Part shown: positions 25,649-39,000 of the stretch, piece after piece
Numbering within the stretch: the stretch's first letter is position 1
Layout: each line of letters begins with the position of its first letter
Assembly (NCBI GenBank): GCA_947652605.1
Contig: OX393576.1
Span: 54,846,966 to 54,910,965 of the forward strand
Direction of reading: 5' to 3'
DNA from: Elmis aenea
Taxonomy: Eukaryota > Arthropoda > Insecta > Coleoptera > Elmidae
DNA: 64,000 nucleotides
Made by a program: the position numbers and the translations under genes
Notes under the pieces: model-generated
Database searches by the model: none
Seen by the model: only the letters and a program-made list of their open reading frames with translations
Told to the model about the DNA's origin: nothing

Positions 25649-25681
25649 TATATTCGGCGTGTCGAATAATTTCACTCAGTT
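25649..25681 (+). promoter_or_regulatory. BiP core promoter: TATA-like box and arthropod initiator
   Basis: TATATT-type sequence at about 25649-25655 lies about 28 bases upstream of TCAGTT at 25676-25681, the arthropod initiator motif. The spacing fits transcription starting at the A of TCAGT. The 5' UTR would then hold an intron ending at the acceptor TATTTTACAG at 26110. Confidence 0.55.
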
Positions 25682-26128
25682 CATTCCACAAACACGGCCA
25701 AAAAAGAAGTATTTTATTATTTGTGTTCAAGTACGTGTATAATAAGTGTGGGCAATTAACTTACTAATTTTAATTTAAGTAAGTATTGTATGTACATTTA
25801 TTTAAGTTTTTGCACAATTTTTTGTGGTATTTATATCGTTTACCGGTACATGGTACACACACATTTGGCTTTCGGTACTAATTTCCAGACTTTGTTAAGT
25901 ATGTAACACTTGCCGCAGCAATATTAACTTTTGTGTAATGTGTATTAGTACTGCGATATATTAAAATAGATCGTAAATGAAAATTATTTAATTTTGAGTC
26001 GTAAAATACGTTGTTGACGTGTCATAGTAGATTTTACAGTTACATTCCTGATGTTTGCTTTATACGACTTTTGAAACCTTTGCTCACCATATTTTTAAAT
26101 TATTTTACAGTTATATACATTAAGGAAC

Positions 26129-28458
26129 ATGAGGCTATATCTAGCACTGGGTACACTCTGCCTTCTGGCATTTGTCCAGGCCAAGGAAGAAAAAAAAGAT
26201 AAAGATGATGTGGGTACTGTAATAGGAATTGATTTAGGAACAACATATTCATGGTAAGTTACCTATTGTCTTCATTATCTAGTGTAAATTTTTACACAAT
26301 CTGTTTCATTGCAGTGTGGGCGTCTATAAGAATGGTCGAGTGGAAATCATTGCCAACGATCAGGGTAATCGTATCACGCCTTCTTATGTAGCGTTCACAG
26401 CAGAAGGTGAACGTCTCATAGGTGATGCTGCAAAGAATCAGTTAACAACTAATCCCGAAAATACTGTATTTGATGCCAAACGTCTTATTGGCAGAGAATG
26501 GACAGACTCCACTGTTCAAAGCGACATTAAGTTCTTCCCATTCAAAGTAGTTGAAAAGAATTCCAAGCCTCATGTTAAAGTCAGCACGAGTCAAGGTGAT
26601 AAAGTTTTTGCTCCAGAGGAAATCTCTGCCATGGTGTTGGGTAAAATGAAGGAGACAGCTGAAGCATACTTGGGCAAGAAAGTTACTCATGCAGTTGTCA
26701 CTGTCCCAGCTTATTTCAATGATGCACAGCGACAAGCCACAAAAGATGCCGGAGTCATTGCAGGCCTGGTAGTTATGAGAATTATTAATGAACCTACTGC
26801 GGCTGCTATTGCTTACGGTTTGGATAAAAAAGATGGTGAAAAGAACGTCCTTGTTTTCGATTTGGGTGGTGGTACCTTCGATGTATCGTTACTTACAATC
26901 GACAATGGAGTTTTCGAGGTAATTATTTTTTTAATAATGATTTTCTAAACTTTTTATTATTACATGATGATTTCGAAGTACAATTGAAATATAATGATAT
27001 TTTTTTAATATATCTTTTGCTCCTTTTGCTCTGATTTATTAAATACTTGTCTCAAAGTGAAATATGCATAAATTTGTTAGCTGATAATTGAATTTTATTT
27101 CAGGTCGTAGCTACTAATGGTGACACTCATTTGGGTGGTGAAGACTTTGATCAAAGAGTTATGGACCACTTCATCAAACTGTACAAGAAAAAGAAGGGCA
27201 AAGACATCCGCAAGGACAACCGCGCTGTACAGAAATTACGTCGTGAAGTTGAAAAGGCCAAGAGAGCTTTGTCTGCAAGTCATCAAGTTAGGATTGAAAT
27301 TGAATCATTCTTTGAAGGAGACGATTTCTCAGAAACTCTTACCAGAGCTAAATTTGAAGAATTGAATATGGTAAGACACATTATTTAACACCATTTGGTT
27401 TTATTCTAAATTGTTTTGGTAGGAGTTTAGTTTGGTTTTGATTATTTTATTTTGACTGTTTTAAAAATTTGTATTTTTTTGGACAGGATCTTTTCCGTTC
27501 TACCATGAAGCCAGTACAAAAAGTCTTGGAAGATGCCGATATGAATAAAAAAGATGTTGATGAAATTGTACTTGTTGGAGGTTCAACCCGTATCCCCAAA
27601 GTACAACAACTCGTAAAAGATTTCTTTGGCGGTAAAGAACCATCCAGGGGTATTAATCCTGATGAAGCTGTTGCTTATGGTGCAGCCGTCCAAGCTGGTG
27701 TGTTATCTGGAGAACAAGACACTGATGCCATTGTCTTATTGGACGTCAACCCTCTCACCCTTGGTATTGAAACTGTCGGTGGAGTAATGACAAAGCTGAT
27801 CCCTCGTAACACTGTAATTCCCACCAAGAAATCCCAGATCTTCTCCACAGCATCCGATAATCAACACACAGTGACAATTCAAGTTTATGAAGGCGAACGT
27901 CCCATGACCAAAGACAACCATATTCTTGGCAAGTTCGATTTAACTGGCATCCCACCAGCACCTCGAGGTGTGCCTCAAATCGAAGTCACCTTTGAAGTTG
28001 ATGCTAATGGTATCTTGCAAGTATCGGCCGAAGATAAGGGCACAGGAAATAAGGAGAAGATAGTCATCACCAACGATCAGAATCGTCTTACGCCTGATGA
28101 TATCGAAAGAATGATTAAGGATGCAGAGAAATTCGCTGATGAAGACAAAAAATTGAAAGAACGTGTTGAAGCAAGAAACGAATTAGAAAGTTACACATAT
28201 TCCCTCAAGAATCAATTAAATGATAAGGAAAAATTAGGAAGCAAACTATCTGATGAAGAGAAAAGTAAAATGGAGGAAGCTATTGACGAACAAATTAAAT
28301 GGTTAGAAGAAAACCAAGACACTGAAGCGGAGCACTACAAGAAACATAAGAAAGAGTTGGAAGATGTAGTACAACCTATTATAGCGAAACTTTATCAAGG
28401 TGCTGGTGGTGCGCCACCACCAACTAGTGAAGAAGATGACCTCAAAGACGAACTATGA
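26129..28458 (+). CDS. Hsc70-3: BiP/GRP78, endoplasmic reticulum Hsp70 (Hsc70-3)
   Basis: Exons 26129-26253, 26315-26918, 27104-27370 and 27487-28458 join in phase to 655 residues, the usual length. BiP is the ER-lumenal Hsp70 that folds secretory proteins and senses ER stress. Residues 1-18 are a signal peptide ([18 protein letters not shown]). IDLGTTYSC is the phosphate-binding loop, [12 protein letters not shown] and the [14 protein letters not shown] motif complete the ATPase, [13 protein letters not shown] marks the start of the substrate domain, and the end is KDEL for ER retention. The promoter has stress-type sites (25497-25634). A poly(A) signal lies at 28821-28826. No defect is visible. 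Confidence 0.98.
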
Positions 28459-29390
28459 GGCTCCAAGACTGACGTAACCATAGATTTTTAAACAATTGAA
28501 TGGATCGTGTCGAGTGTATGCTGTGTGATATATAGACAATTTACAATTAAGACTTTCTTTTTTTTACGTGAATGTATGTAAATCTGGATTATTTATAAAG
28601 TCCGTACAAACTGTTCCAGTTTTTTTGTTATGTCACTATAGTCGTAACTAATAGATGTTTAAAAAGTGCATCTTTGCAAGATGACTGTTTAATTTATTTT
28701 TTATTGTCAAATATTAGCATACAGTCCTTGGTCACTCATCGAATTTATTGTACATTATCATTCATTTTTATGTGTAAGCTAGTATTTGACTTGTTATTTC
28801 ACAAACGGATAAGATTTTTCAATAAAAACTTAAAATAATAGTGTTTTATTATAACCCTGACACCGGAAGGTACAAGAGGAACCGATTAAGAAAAAGAAGA
28901 TTATGAACAATATTAAAATAGCTAATACAGGCACAACTCCGGCACCCTTCATTTCAAAGCCTTTATAGAACTACATCGTACATCGAAATTTGTAGAATCA
29001 TTTACAAAAGATGTGATCAAAAAACGTGGTCCGAAAATAATTTAAAAATGAAGTATGATGGCACAATATTAGAATAAAGAAAAAAAATACAGTTTTTTCA
29101 TTCGTTTATCAATATTATTTTGTAATTAACAAACATTTACATTAAAATAAAAAAGTATATTACTTCAAAACAATTATAATTGAAAGGTGTTGGGTGAAAA
29201 CAAGTAGTCATTTTTATCGACGTGGAGATATTGACTGAACAATCGTTTAATATTATCATTTTTACAAAATATTTTATAGAAACAGGTGGTGCTGTGGCCC
29301 TATTATTACGGTCAAAGAACAAAAACAGGAACCTGAACCGCAAAGAATAACGGTTACAGGTTCGACAAATTCTAACTTTAATTAGAATGT
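28459..29390. other. BiP 3' UTR and flank
   Basis: The BiP 3' UTR runs to about 28840, after AATAAA at 28821. The rest is non-coding, with a run of AACC/GGTT-type repeats near 29330-29365 that resembles a patch at 31260-31310 on the other side of the LINE. The LINE may therefore have inserted into an older repeat; I cannot find target duplications. Confidence 0.4.
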
Positions 29391-31246
29391 CTGATAATTC
29401 AAAGACAATTACTTGGCAAATCGTTAAAGAACTTAGGAATAAAAATAAACTTGAAATACATCAAAATATTCAACTTAAATCAGAAGATAACATCATTCAT
29501 GAACCTGGTTGCTGAGAATTTTGTAGAATTCTTTAGCATGGAGTCTTTTGCAATAACTTAAAATATTGTAAGACCACAAGATAATATATTTACTAACAAG
29601 AGAATATGTGGTAGTATATTTTTTGTTGATTATACAGTTGAGGAGATTAGGTTAATTATATCTAAATTAAAATCTAAACTAAGTAGTGGACCAGATGGTA
29701 TCCCATCTAAAATTGTGAAAGAGTTCAAAAATGAATTGGTTGAACCAATAACATATTTAATTAATTCAGGTATTTTTCCGGATGTTTTGAAAACTTCTGC
29801 AATTTCTCCTATCTTTAAAAAAGGAGATAAGTCAATTATATCTAATTACAGGCCGATTTCTCTATCCAGTACTTTTGCTAAGTTGTTTGAATATGCAGCT
29901 TTAGAGAGAATGAGAAGCTTCTTAGATAAACATAATGTTTTAACTCCTAAACAGCACGGTTACTGTATTAACAAATCTACTATGACAGCTATAAATTCTT
30001 TTTATGAAAAAGTGTTGCGGGATATAAATTACAGTGAACTTCCTGTGGCAGTTTTTTGTGATCTCAGTAAGGCTTTTGACTGTGTACCTCACAAGCGTCT
30101 TCTGGATAAATTGGAAGCATATGGTATTCGTGGAAATTTTTTGAAATGGTTTGAATCCTACTTGAATAATAGAATGCAATTTGTACAAATACCATTTTTC
30201 AAAAATGGAAGTTGTGAGAGATACAGATCAAGGGCTTTACCTGTAATTCTGGGCGTACCACAAGGGTCTGTCCTTGGCCCATTCTTGTTTTTGGTGTACT
30301 TGAATGATATTGTAGAATTTTTAGCAGATTATTTTATGGTGATGTATGCAGATGATACTTCTGCTGTCGTATCCTGTAAATCTTTACAAGAAACTGAGAT
30401 AAGATGTAATAACATATTAGAGAAATTGCATAAGTGGTTTGCTTTTAATGGACTTCTTTTGAATTGTAACAAAATGAATGCTATTCTTTTTCACACTGTA
30501 CAAAGAAACTTAAGTAATACATTAATTTTGTAAACAGCTGTAGTTTTTTGGGTGTTACTATTAGTGACACTCTTCAATGGAATGACCACGCTGATAAATT
30601 AATAACAAAACTTAACGTAATAAATTATAAAATAAGATGTCTAACACATTGTTTGGAGATTAATGTTCTCAAAAAGATTTATTTTGCTGAAGCACAGTCT
30701 AGGTTAAGGTATGGGATATTACTATGATACTATGGGGTAATTCTTCACAATTCAAACGAATATTTCTTTGCCAAAAAAGACTTGTACGATCAATGGTAGG
30801 GACAAGTAGGTACTAGAAAATCATGTAAAGATATATTTAGGGATTTGGGAATATTAACATTAGCTAACCTTTTGATTTTAGAATTGGCTTTATATGCCTT
30901 TGACAATAGAGATCGTTTGAATAATCGAAATTCTTCTAAATATGAGACGAGATATGGCCATTTATTGTTACCTCAACAAACTAAATTAACTATTGTCCAG
31001 AAGTCTTTAACTACAATGAGTGTAAGGGTATTTAATAAAGTACCCAGGGAAATTAAATTAACAAATAGAAAAATATTTAAAAGGTTACTAAAACACCTGC
31101 TAATTAAACATATTTTTAATCGCTTGAAGAGTTTTTTATGTACAATATTGTATAGCACTATGTGTAGTATTGAATTTTGTATTGACTTATCCCACACATT
31201 TTTTTTGTATTATGAGGATGAATAAAATTATTATTATTATTATTGC
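29390..31246 (+). mobile_element. Decayed, 5'-truncated jockey-like LINE
   Basis: The 29715-30533 frame is a reverse transcriptase: ISNYRPISLSSTFAKLFEY, VFCDLSKAFDCVPHKRL, GVPQGSVLGPFLFLVYLND and the catalytic MYADDTSA. Upstream, 29391-29500 has the typical linker (a W-containing IVKEL block). After a frameshift near 30520 the reading continues (CSFLGVTISDTLQWNDH) to the C-terminal region, with an in-frame stop near 30810 and an end near 31224. The 3' end is a (TTA/ATT)n tail at 31227-31246. It is truncated at the 5' end and the endonuclease is gone, so it cannot move by itself. The clade (jockey, Daphne or CR1-like) is not resolved. Confidence 0.85.
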
Positions 31247-32428
31247 TTTTAGGATTATGATAAATCGGTACCGGTTTGGCTAAAACAGTTCAGTTCCGGT
31301 TCCGGCTTAATGCTTTTTTTGTAGTTATTATTAGAAAAATTTAAAACATTCAATAACAAAACAATTATAACAAAAACGTTTAAAACAATGATTAATAATT
31401 TTATCAAACATAACAAAATAACGCAGAGGCGTTAAAATATTTCATCATCTTTAATTTTATATTAATAAGGACGAACGTTATACATTGTAAATTTTGATTA
31501 GACAGTTCGTTCACAAATGTTTCTTACAGAAAGTAAAAGAAAAATTTAAAATTGAATTGTTTAAACAAATTAGAATAAGTACAAAAAGTATTTACAGAAG
31601 AATGGTTAATAGAATATTTTACCGAAATCCCTTTTAGAGACTAATGGGACAATAAGTATATCCGCTAATTATGATCAGGAAAAAGATTTACAGAAAACTG
31701 GGAATTGGTAATAGGACAAACAAGGTCATCAGAAAATAAATAATTTGAATTGCCAACACAATCACACTATGAACTGCTTCCACTAAATGAAGAAAAATAC
31801 AAAGATATTGTACATCTTTCAAAATTTTGTTATTCTGAATCTAATAAGAATTTTTACCTTAATTTACCTCATTGAAACAATTTTATTAATAAATAATATA
31901 AATATTTATTAGTGTGTGTAAATAATTCTTAATCACATCCTTAGTTTATTTTTGTTTCAAACAAGTTACAATAAATGTTTAACACATGGTATTTTTTCCT
32001 TGCCATACCTTATTTGGGATCATAAATTTGACAAGTCATTTAGAATAACTAATTATTATAGTTTAAATGAAAATCATTTTTCACATTCATTGATTAAAAC
32101 TCATTTTTAATAGTATGATCGATAGTAAAATAAAGTTTGGTTGATGCAGCTCTATGAACAAAAAAATAGTAGACTTTAAACTCATTAAAATCGAATTGTA
32201 AAGATTTAATAAAAATTTACATTCCTTGTTTTTACCTAACACCCTTTAATTAATGTTATAAGCAGTACATAGTCTATTAGCTGGGAAACTAAATAATAGA
32301 TCAAATAAATAATAAGTGCATCTTCTCTAGCTTAAAAATTTTGGTAAATAAAACAAATTTTGTCATTACAAGAGTTTTACTTTAAAAATAAATCTACAAC
32401 TCATTTCTGTACAGTTTTACTATTATTT
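31247..32428. other. Intergenic, LINE to SMYD3 3' flank
   Basis: A GGTACCGGTTT/GGTTCCGGTTCC patch at 31262-31308 looks like one side of an older repeat split by the LINE. The rest is AT-rich with no gene. The SMYD3 3' UTR occupies the right end, but I see no obvious poly(A) signal for the minus strand. Confidence 0.4.
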
Positions 32429-35360
32429 TCAGTGTCGAATCACGGATGTCTCTATTGTTGCTTGTTCTAGTAATGGAAGCAATTCATTTTTTAGCAACCA
32501 ACTGCCTTCTCCGTGGGTTATTTTTAAAATAGAAAAAGCTTTTTGTAAGTAGTTTAAGGCTTCAAGAGATTTCTCCTTGTAAACCAATATTTTTCCTAAC
32601 TTCAAGTACAGAAGACCCAGCAGTGGATGGTTGCTGCATAAATATTTCCTGTAAAATAATGGGGAAAACTATTTATTGAAACAAATCACAAGTGTAAAAC
32701 AGGATGTATTTAAAAACAGTTGGACCTCTCTTTTACTCACTACTGCATAAAAGGGGGTGCAATAAAAATTGATATGGAAAAGGGGGGACAAGCTCACTTA
32801 ATGTGAAATATTTAAAATGCATACAGGGTGTCACACAAAAAACGCCGCAAGCTGTAACTCCGTTGTTTGTGGTCCGATTTTGATGAACAAAACACTAAAT
32901 GAAATGGCTCCTCAAATACTATGAACTGAATTGGATTTAGATTTTTTTCAAGTTCAACTTAAATGTCAAACGATAGTGAATTTTTTTTTCCAATGGCACC
33001 ATCTATTTTTTTTTTACTAATTCTGGTAGACATTTTTTTCTGAATTCAATAATGTAGTCATAAGTTAATTTTAGTGCTACACTAATAAGAAATCAAAAAT
33101 GAAAGTTTAACCACACTGACGTTTAAATGACATTTGTTGATAAAGATTTTTTTTGTTTTGTTTTGTGAAACCTAACCTATTTTAGCTAAACTTTTATTTT
33201 TTATTTCTTATTAGTTTAGCACTAAAATTATCTTATGATTACATCATTGAATTCAGAAAAAAAAAATGTCTACCAGATTTAGTAAAAAAAACAGATAGTT
33301 CCATTTGGAAAAAAAAATTGACTATCGTTTGACATTTAAGTTGCACTTGAAAAAAATTGAAATCCAATTCAGTTTATAGTATTTGAGGAGCTATTTCATT
33401 TACTTTTTTGTTCACCAAAATTGGACCACAAACAAACGGAGTTACAGCTTGCGGCGTTTTTTGTGTGACACCCTGTATAATCGGACGATATTTAGATTTT
33501 GCATTTTTTGCCTCTATCAACACCTGAATAACATTATAATTACAACTTTTTGCAAATTTAACCGAATCTCTATACCTCAGAGACTCATTAAGTCAGATCC
33601 TCATAGTGGCCGGCATTAAGTGGTACGTTTTCGAAAAAAAAAAAAAAACTCTGAAAATGAAAACTGTATGTATTATACCTGTATCCGGGTATCAAATCCA
33701 TTCCAAAACCAATGGCTTCGTCCCATTGAGCAAAGTCAATGCTGCTATCAAATGCTAAATCGAGGGTCTTCACATGCAGAATATTTAATGGATGCAGCAC
33801 ATCTTTATGTCTTTTTAAACAAACTTTACATACATCCAAATCTAGTTTTGTTAAGAAAAATATTTAATTGTGGTGCCATTCGTTTCTAAGATGGACATTT
33901 TTTGAAAGTTTTAAGTCAACAAATGTTTTGTTCATCTCTGTATGTGCCTCTAGCACTTATATTTCCCGAATTTCAATGATAAGCAATTAAATTAACTCTG
34001 TTAGAGCACTTACGAAATTTAAATTTTAACATCAAAAGGATACAGGTGATGTGCTTCATTTGTTGCAAATGCATTTGTGTAAACTCTGAAATTTCATTGT
34101 ATTCTTCTATGAAATTTGGAAACACACAAACACCACATTTTGAGCATGAAGTGTCTGCAGTTTCATTTTCAACATAAATATTAATTAACCCCTCACATTC
34201 CCTGGTCGTGCATGCAGCACTGTTCATGATTCTTGATTCCTCTACGTCTAAACATCGTGAACACTGACACAAAAAATAATATATAGACTGCAATTCCTCT
34301 CTCCTTGCTTCGGCTGTTGCAAGTGTGTCTATATAACTAATAAACGTCTGTAAAAAAAATGTCACACAAATCAATAACAATTAACTTTAATTATGTCTCA
34401 ACTTACACGAGACCAATCTAAATATGGCATGGTTTTCAAAGATCGAATGTATAAAGTGGTTCCTTCAAATACTGCCACCGCATTTGGTTGGCAAGAATGA
34501 TCGATTACAGATGCAGCAAGATATATACCAGAGCCTAGGCTGCGTAATTCTTGGTCGCATATATTAAAACTATTCACACACATCTACGAAAAAATTATTT
34601 AATGGAAAATCAACACCAAAACGTTTCAAACACTAACACGTCCATATATACCCATGAGTTCTGCCGAATTCGGCATGAGTGATTCCCCAAAATATTCTAT
34701 TAAAACGCCACACAAAGATGTAAAATGTTCGAGCCTAATACGATCTTCTTTCAGATCCGAATAATCTAAAATAATTATACGTCAGTTCGTATTGCATTAA
34801 TAAATTTGCTGTTGTTAAAGTTTTAAAAAATGTCTACACAAGTGTAAGAATATAATTTGTAAATTATTTTGAATTCTTACGTGACATAAGATCTTTAAAC
34901 GTCCTATATTTTGTATCAGTATAATGCGACTTAATAAGATCACCACCATTCTGCAATTTCATAACTAGTCTTGATAATAATCGTGCAGCATCTGGTACGA
35001 TACGTGGTGCTATGTTTTTTAATTTTTTACACTCCAATTTGTGTATAGGCCATCCCTCTTTTTGGCAAAATTTTCCACAGTAATAAACATAGTGGCAATT
35101 CGAGCACTTAAGTAAATCCCCCCTACAAAATGGGAACAACTTTTTTCTCTAATATTACTTTTTGATCTAGTTGGCTACATGATAACTTTGTTTAAAACTT
35201 GGTTATTACTACAGCTACAACATAAAAAAACACATAAAACTTACTCATTGAAACAGAAATCACAGCGTGATGTTCGAAATTTTGAACTTAGAGAATAAAT
35301 GAACGGGTTTTCCTTTAAAAGTAAAGTGCCACTTTTGATTTCCTTTCTTCTAGCCTGCAT
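32429..35360 (-). CDS. Smyd3: SMYD3-type SET and MYND methyltransferase
   Basis: Exons (minus) 35245-35360, 34881-35122, 34638-34765, 34407-34583, 34044-34347, 33679-33841 and 32429-32648 join in phase to 449 residues; human SMYD3 is 428. It is a lysine methyltransferase of the SET/MYND group. The MYND zinc finger has its cysteines in CDFCFNE...CSNCHYVYYCGKFCQ and HKLEC. SET core motifs are MCVNSFNICDQEL and the substrate/cofactor loop SVIDHSCQPNAVAVFEG; the post-SET cysteines are CQCSRC. A C-terminal helical (TPR-like) region follows. The usual N-terminal GxG cofactor motif is not visible after this ATG, so an earlier exon may exist (acceptor-like AAATACAG just upstream). Foldback element F lies in the last intron. 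Confidence 0.92.
32824..33475. mobile_element. Foldback element F in the SMYD3 last intron
   Basis: Left end CAGGGTGTCACACAAAAAAC mirrors right end GTTTTTTGTGTGACACCCTG. TA flanks both sides (32822-32823, 33476-33477). Arms stay complementary through GCCGCAAGCTGTAACTCCGTT to the centre near 33150. No coding sequence. Arms are unrelated to A/B/C. Confidence 0.88.
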
Positions 35361-36092
35361 GTCCTGTTCCTGTATTTACCAAAGTACCTAGTTACTTAAT
35401 TAGCTACCTACAGTATGTTAAAATAGAACAGTATTTTTAAAAGCTAATTCAAAACCATTTGAGATAAAAATAGAACCGTAAGATCAACTTGCTGTAACTG
35501 GAAGTCAACTGTTTTTTTTTTGCTTTAAAAAATGTTGAACAGATATAGTCGAGCATTTATTGATAATTAAAAATTTGAAGGCAACCTAATTATTTATCAC
35601 CACAAAAGGTTATTTTAATTTTTTTTTTAAATTCAGTATAAGAACAAGTTGAATGTTAATATATACAATTAAAGTTAAATAAAATAACTAACCATTTTTT
35701 CCTCATAAACTTAAACTTGAATTATGAAAGTGTTCAGTTTGAGTGTAATTTGAATGTGTCTACCCAGCTGAACGTATTAAAATATAATCAATGAATCTTG
35801 CAATGAATTACCACTATTTGCTCAATACTTATAGCTATTAAGTTAACAAAATCTTTATTAAAGCACTTTGCTACCATGAAAATTAATAGATGTTTTAAAA
35901 CCAATGTTCTTTTTGTGTTTGTCATTAAATTCACCTGGAGTTTGTCCTATGAGAATTATCCTGCCGTAGCTGTAGTTCGATAGTACAATAGCCTACATCT
36001 AATTTTCTTTACGATGTTTGCACTACGTACAAACTGTCAATAATGACAGAGAATTCGTCCTTCACTGAAAATGTTTTATAATAGTTTTTGCG
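35361..36092. promoter_or_regulatory. Divergent region between SMYD3 and NTE
   Basis: A 730-bp AT-rich gap between two divergent start codons, presumably with both promoters. No clear core element is seen; CAGTTCTGTCAATAATGACA-like sequences near 36030 are not recognisable motifs. Confidence 0.4.
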
Positions 36093-39000
36093 ATGGATGT
36101 AGTTAATTTAATAAGTAATATTAATAACGAATTTGGCACACTTTTAGGATCAACATGGGCAGGCACAATATATTCACATGCCAGAAGCACATACGACGTA
36201 AGTTTTAAGATCTCAACGTCTGTATTTTATCACTGATTAAAAACCTTGAAATTTCTTTTGTTATGCATACGTTCAGCATGTATTATCTCCAGTCTTTGTG
36301 TTACAATCATGAGAATAGCAATAGCTTTATTCATGTTAATATTTCAGCCTTTTTATTTAATTATCGTGGGTACATTCTTAATTGCACTGATAGCAACTTC
36401 AGTGGTGGTTCGCAAAAGACATGTGAGAGGTATTTATTAACATAAATAAATTAAATTCTTTGTAACTAATAATTTCTTCTAGTACTACAGGCTCAAGAAT
36501 TTGCAACTGGTTCAGCTGTACGCTTTAGGAAGAGAGATAAAGCTCTTTATTATGGCAGGAAAATGTTGAGAAAAGTTAAATCGATATCTGGCCAAGTTAG
36601 GAATTCTGGACAAGGAAGAAAACGAAAAATGGTTATGCGCTTTGCTCGAAGACTATTACAACTTAAGAAAGAAAATGAATCGGAACAGTTAAAGGTAAAT
36701 GGTAATCTTGCTGAATTGTTTGACAAAGTTTTACATGGTTTTGAGTGTAGGTGCTGGAACCTCCTGCAGAATATTTGGAAGAAGATTTGCTTAGTGATGA
36801 ACGAATGCCACGGGATGCCTTGTATATGCTTCAAAGTATAAGGGTTTTTGGCCACTTTGAAAAGCCTGTGTTTCTCAAACTCTGCAAACACACTGAGATA
36901 ATGAATCTTCCTGCTGGTTCTTTTTTGTTTAAAATAGGTATTAGCCTATACTATGGTATAATTTTTTAAATGTAATGATGATGTTTGTACACAGGTGATC
37001 CAGATGAAAATGTTTATGTAGTACAAAGTGGAAAACTCAATGTATTTGTTACTTCAGTAGATGGATCGACATTATCATTAAAAACTGTTAACGTAGGTGA
37101 ATCAGTAACTTCTTTACTTAGTTTTATGGACGTTTTAAAGGTGAGTTAGTTTGGTTTGGTTTGTTATTTGTGCAACATTGATTTTTATTTTAGGGCTACC
37201 CTAGTTCTTATAAAACAGTGTCGGCTAAAGCGATTGAAGATTCAACGATCGTTAAATTGCCTATGGCAGCTTTTCAAGAAATATTTCAAGAATATCCAGA
37301 TATTTTTATTCGCGTAATTCAAGTCATTATGGTCCGATTACAAAGAGTTACATTTACTGCCTTGCATCAGTATCTTGGTTTAAGTGTTGAATTAATTAAT
37401 CAAGTAAGATTGTAATTAATTTGCATGTGTAATTTGACGTAAATTAAAAAATGGTTTAATTTTTAGGGATCGAAAAGTAGACATAAAAGTCCATTTCTAC
37501 TAAGTTCTCCAGTTCGTTCGAAAACTAAAGACGTCACTGTTAAAAAAGAAGAACCAGGCTATGAATCTTGGCAAGGTGTGGATTTGACGCAAGTTCATGG
37601 GTCTTCCCAACCAATAAATATACCACTTCATTCTCACCGTCGCAGTAAATCTTCTCTTGATGGCAAATTTTCTGCTTCGCCCAACGTCACTCCTGATATG
37701 GTGCCAGAATCCGATCAGTATTCTACGAGTATGGTAAGTTTTATAGCAAATTTAACCTATTGTTTTGTTTCATTCAAATGTTTTTTACTAACTTAGAGCT
37801 AATTCACTAGGTTTAATGTAGTGTTTCTAAAAATCGGGCGTACTAACAATTAAAAAAAAGTTGCTCTAGATTTACTAGTAGTATCCACAGGGGGGGGTAG
37901 ACGGGATTAATACCCCGGGCCCGGTGTTGCAAAGGGCCGGATTCAAGCTAATACACAATGTTATGTGTTTTGTTTACAAACACTGTTAAAATTTATGAGA
38001 ACAGCGACGAATAAAATTAAATAAATTTAAAACACAAGTTGATGTTTTCCGCTTTTTTTTTTTAAATTTTTACCGAAATAGTTACTTTTAAAAAATTCAT
38101 GGTAATATGTTTATTTTTCCTTTACCTAAATAGATATTATTAGTGAAAGTTTTTACCTTCATTAAAAATAAGTTTGTGAGGAGAGTGGGGATAAAAAAAA
38201 ATCAGAAGAGTTTGCCATAAAACTGCAATTTGGGATGGTAAAGTATGTACTCTACATCAGTGGTTCTTAACCTTTTATTAGTCGCGGCCCCCTCAATATC
38301 CTAAAATATTTTCGCAGCCCCCTATTTTGTAGTAACAAAAATATTACGCTTTATTTAAGAAGAAATCTCTCTGATGGTTAGAGTAAAATAAGGAGAAAAA
38401 AACATTTTTTTTAAAGATTTCAATATTTTAAAAAGTAAAAGCGTTTTATAAAACTTTCGCGGCCCCCCTGTTAAGAATTGCTGCTCTACATCATCTAATT
38501 TGAAATTAAAACACGTTTGATCTGTAAAATTTTTTTTAGAAAATCGCCGGCCGCATTTTGTCTCTTTCCCCCCATACGCTCAGGGACGTCGCTACTCGCT
38601 AGCACTAAGGTAACTCGGGTACCACCTGAGGGCAGCACTTCGTAGGGGCAGTAAAATTATTAATTACCACAATTGAAAATAAAAATTAAAGGAATTGTGC
38701 GATAATTTCTTTTTAATATAAAAGGTATATGAAAATGTTTTGTTCGTTAGTTACTTTTGATGACAAGACCGGAAAGGGGCAGCATTGAAAAGATTAACTA
38801 AGGGCGGCACATACCCTCGCGACAAAAAAGAAAGAAAAAATATGTAGCCAAAGCCGAAGAACTCTAGAGACTTGGCTTATTATATTATATTAAACATTTT
38901 GATTAACTTTTTTTTTTCGTATTTAATACAGAATTACATAGTCTACAGCAGCGGTTTCCAAACTTTATGATGCTACGCCTCCCTTAAAAAAAATAATAAT

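Noticed and set aside
26442..26735. Minus-strand frame across BiP
   Set aside because: It is a shadow of a strongly conserved coding exon; no independent features.
29137..29343. Minus-strand frame beside the LINE
   Set aside because: AT-rich, no domain, overlaps repeat patches.
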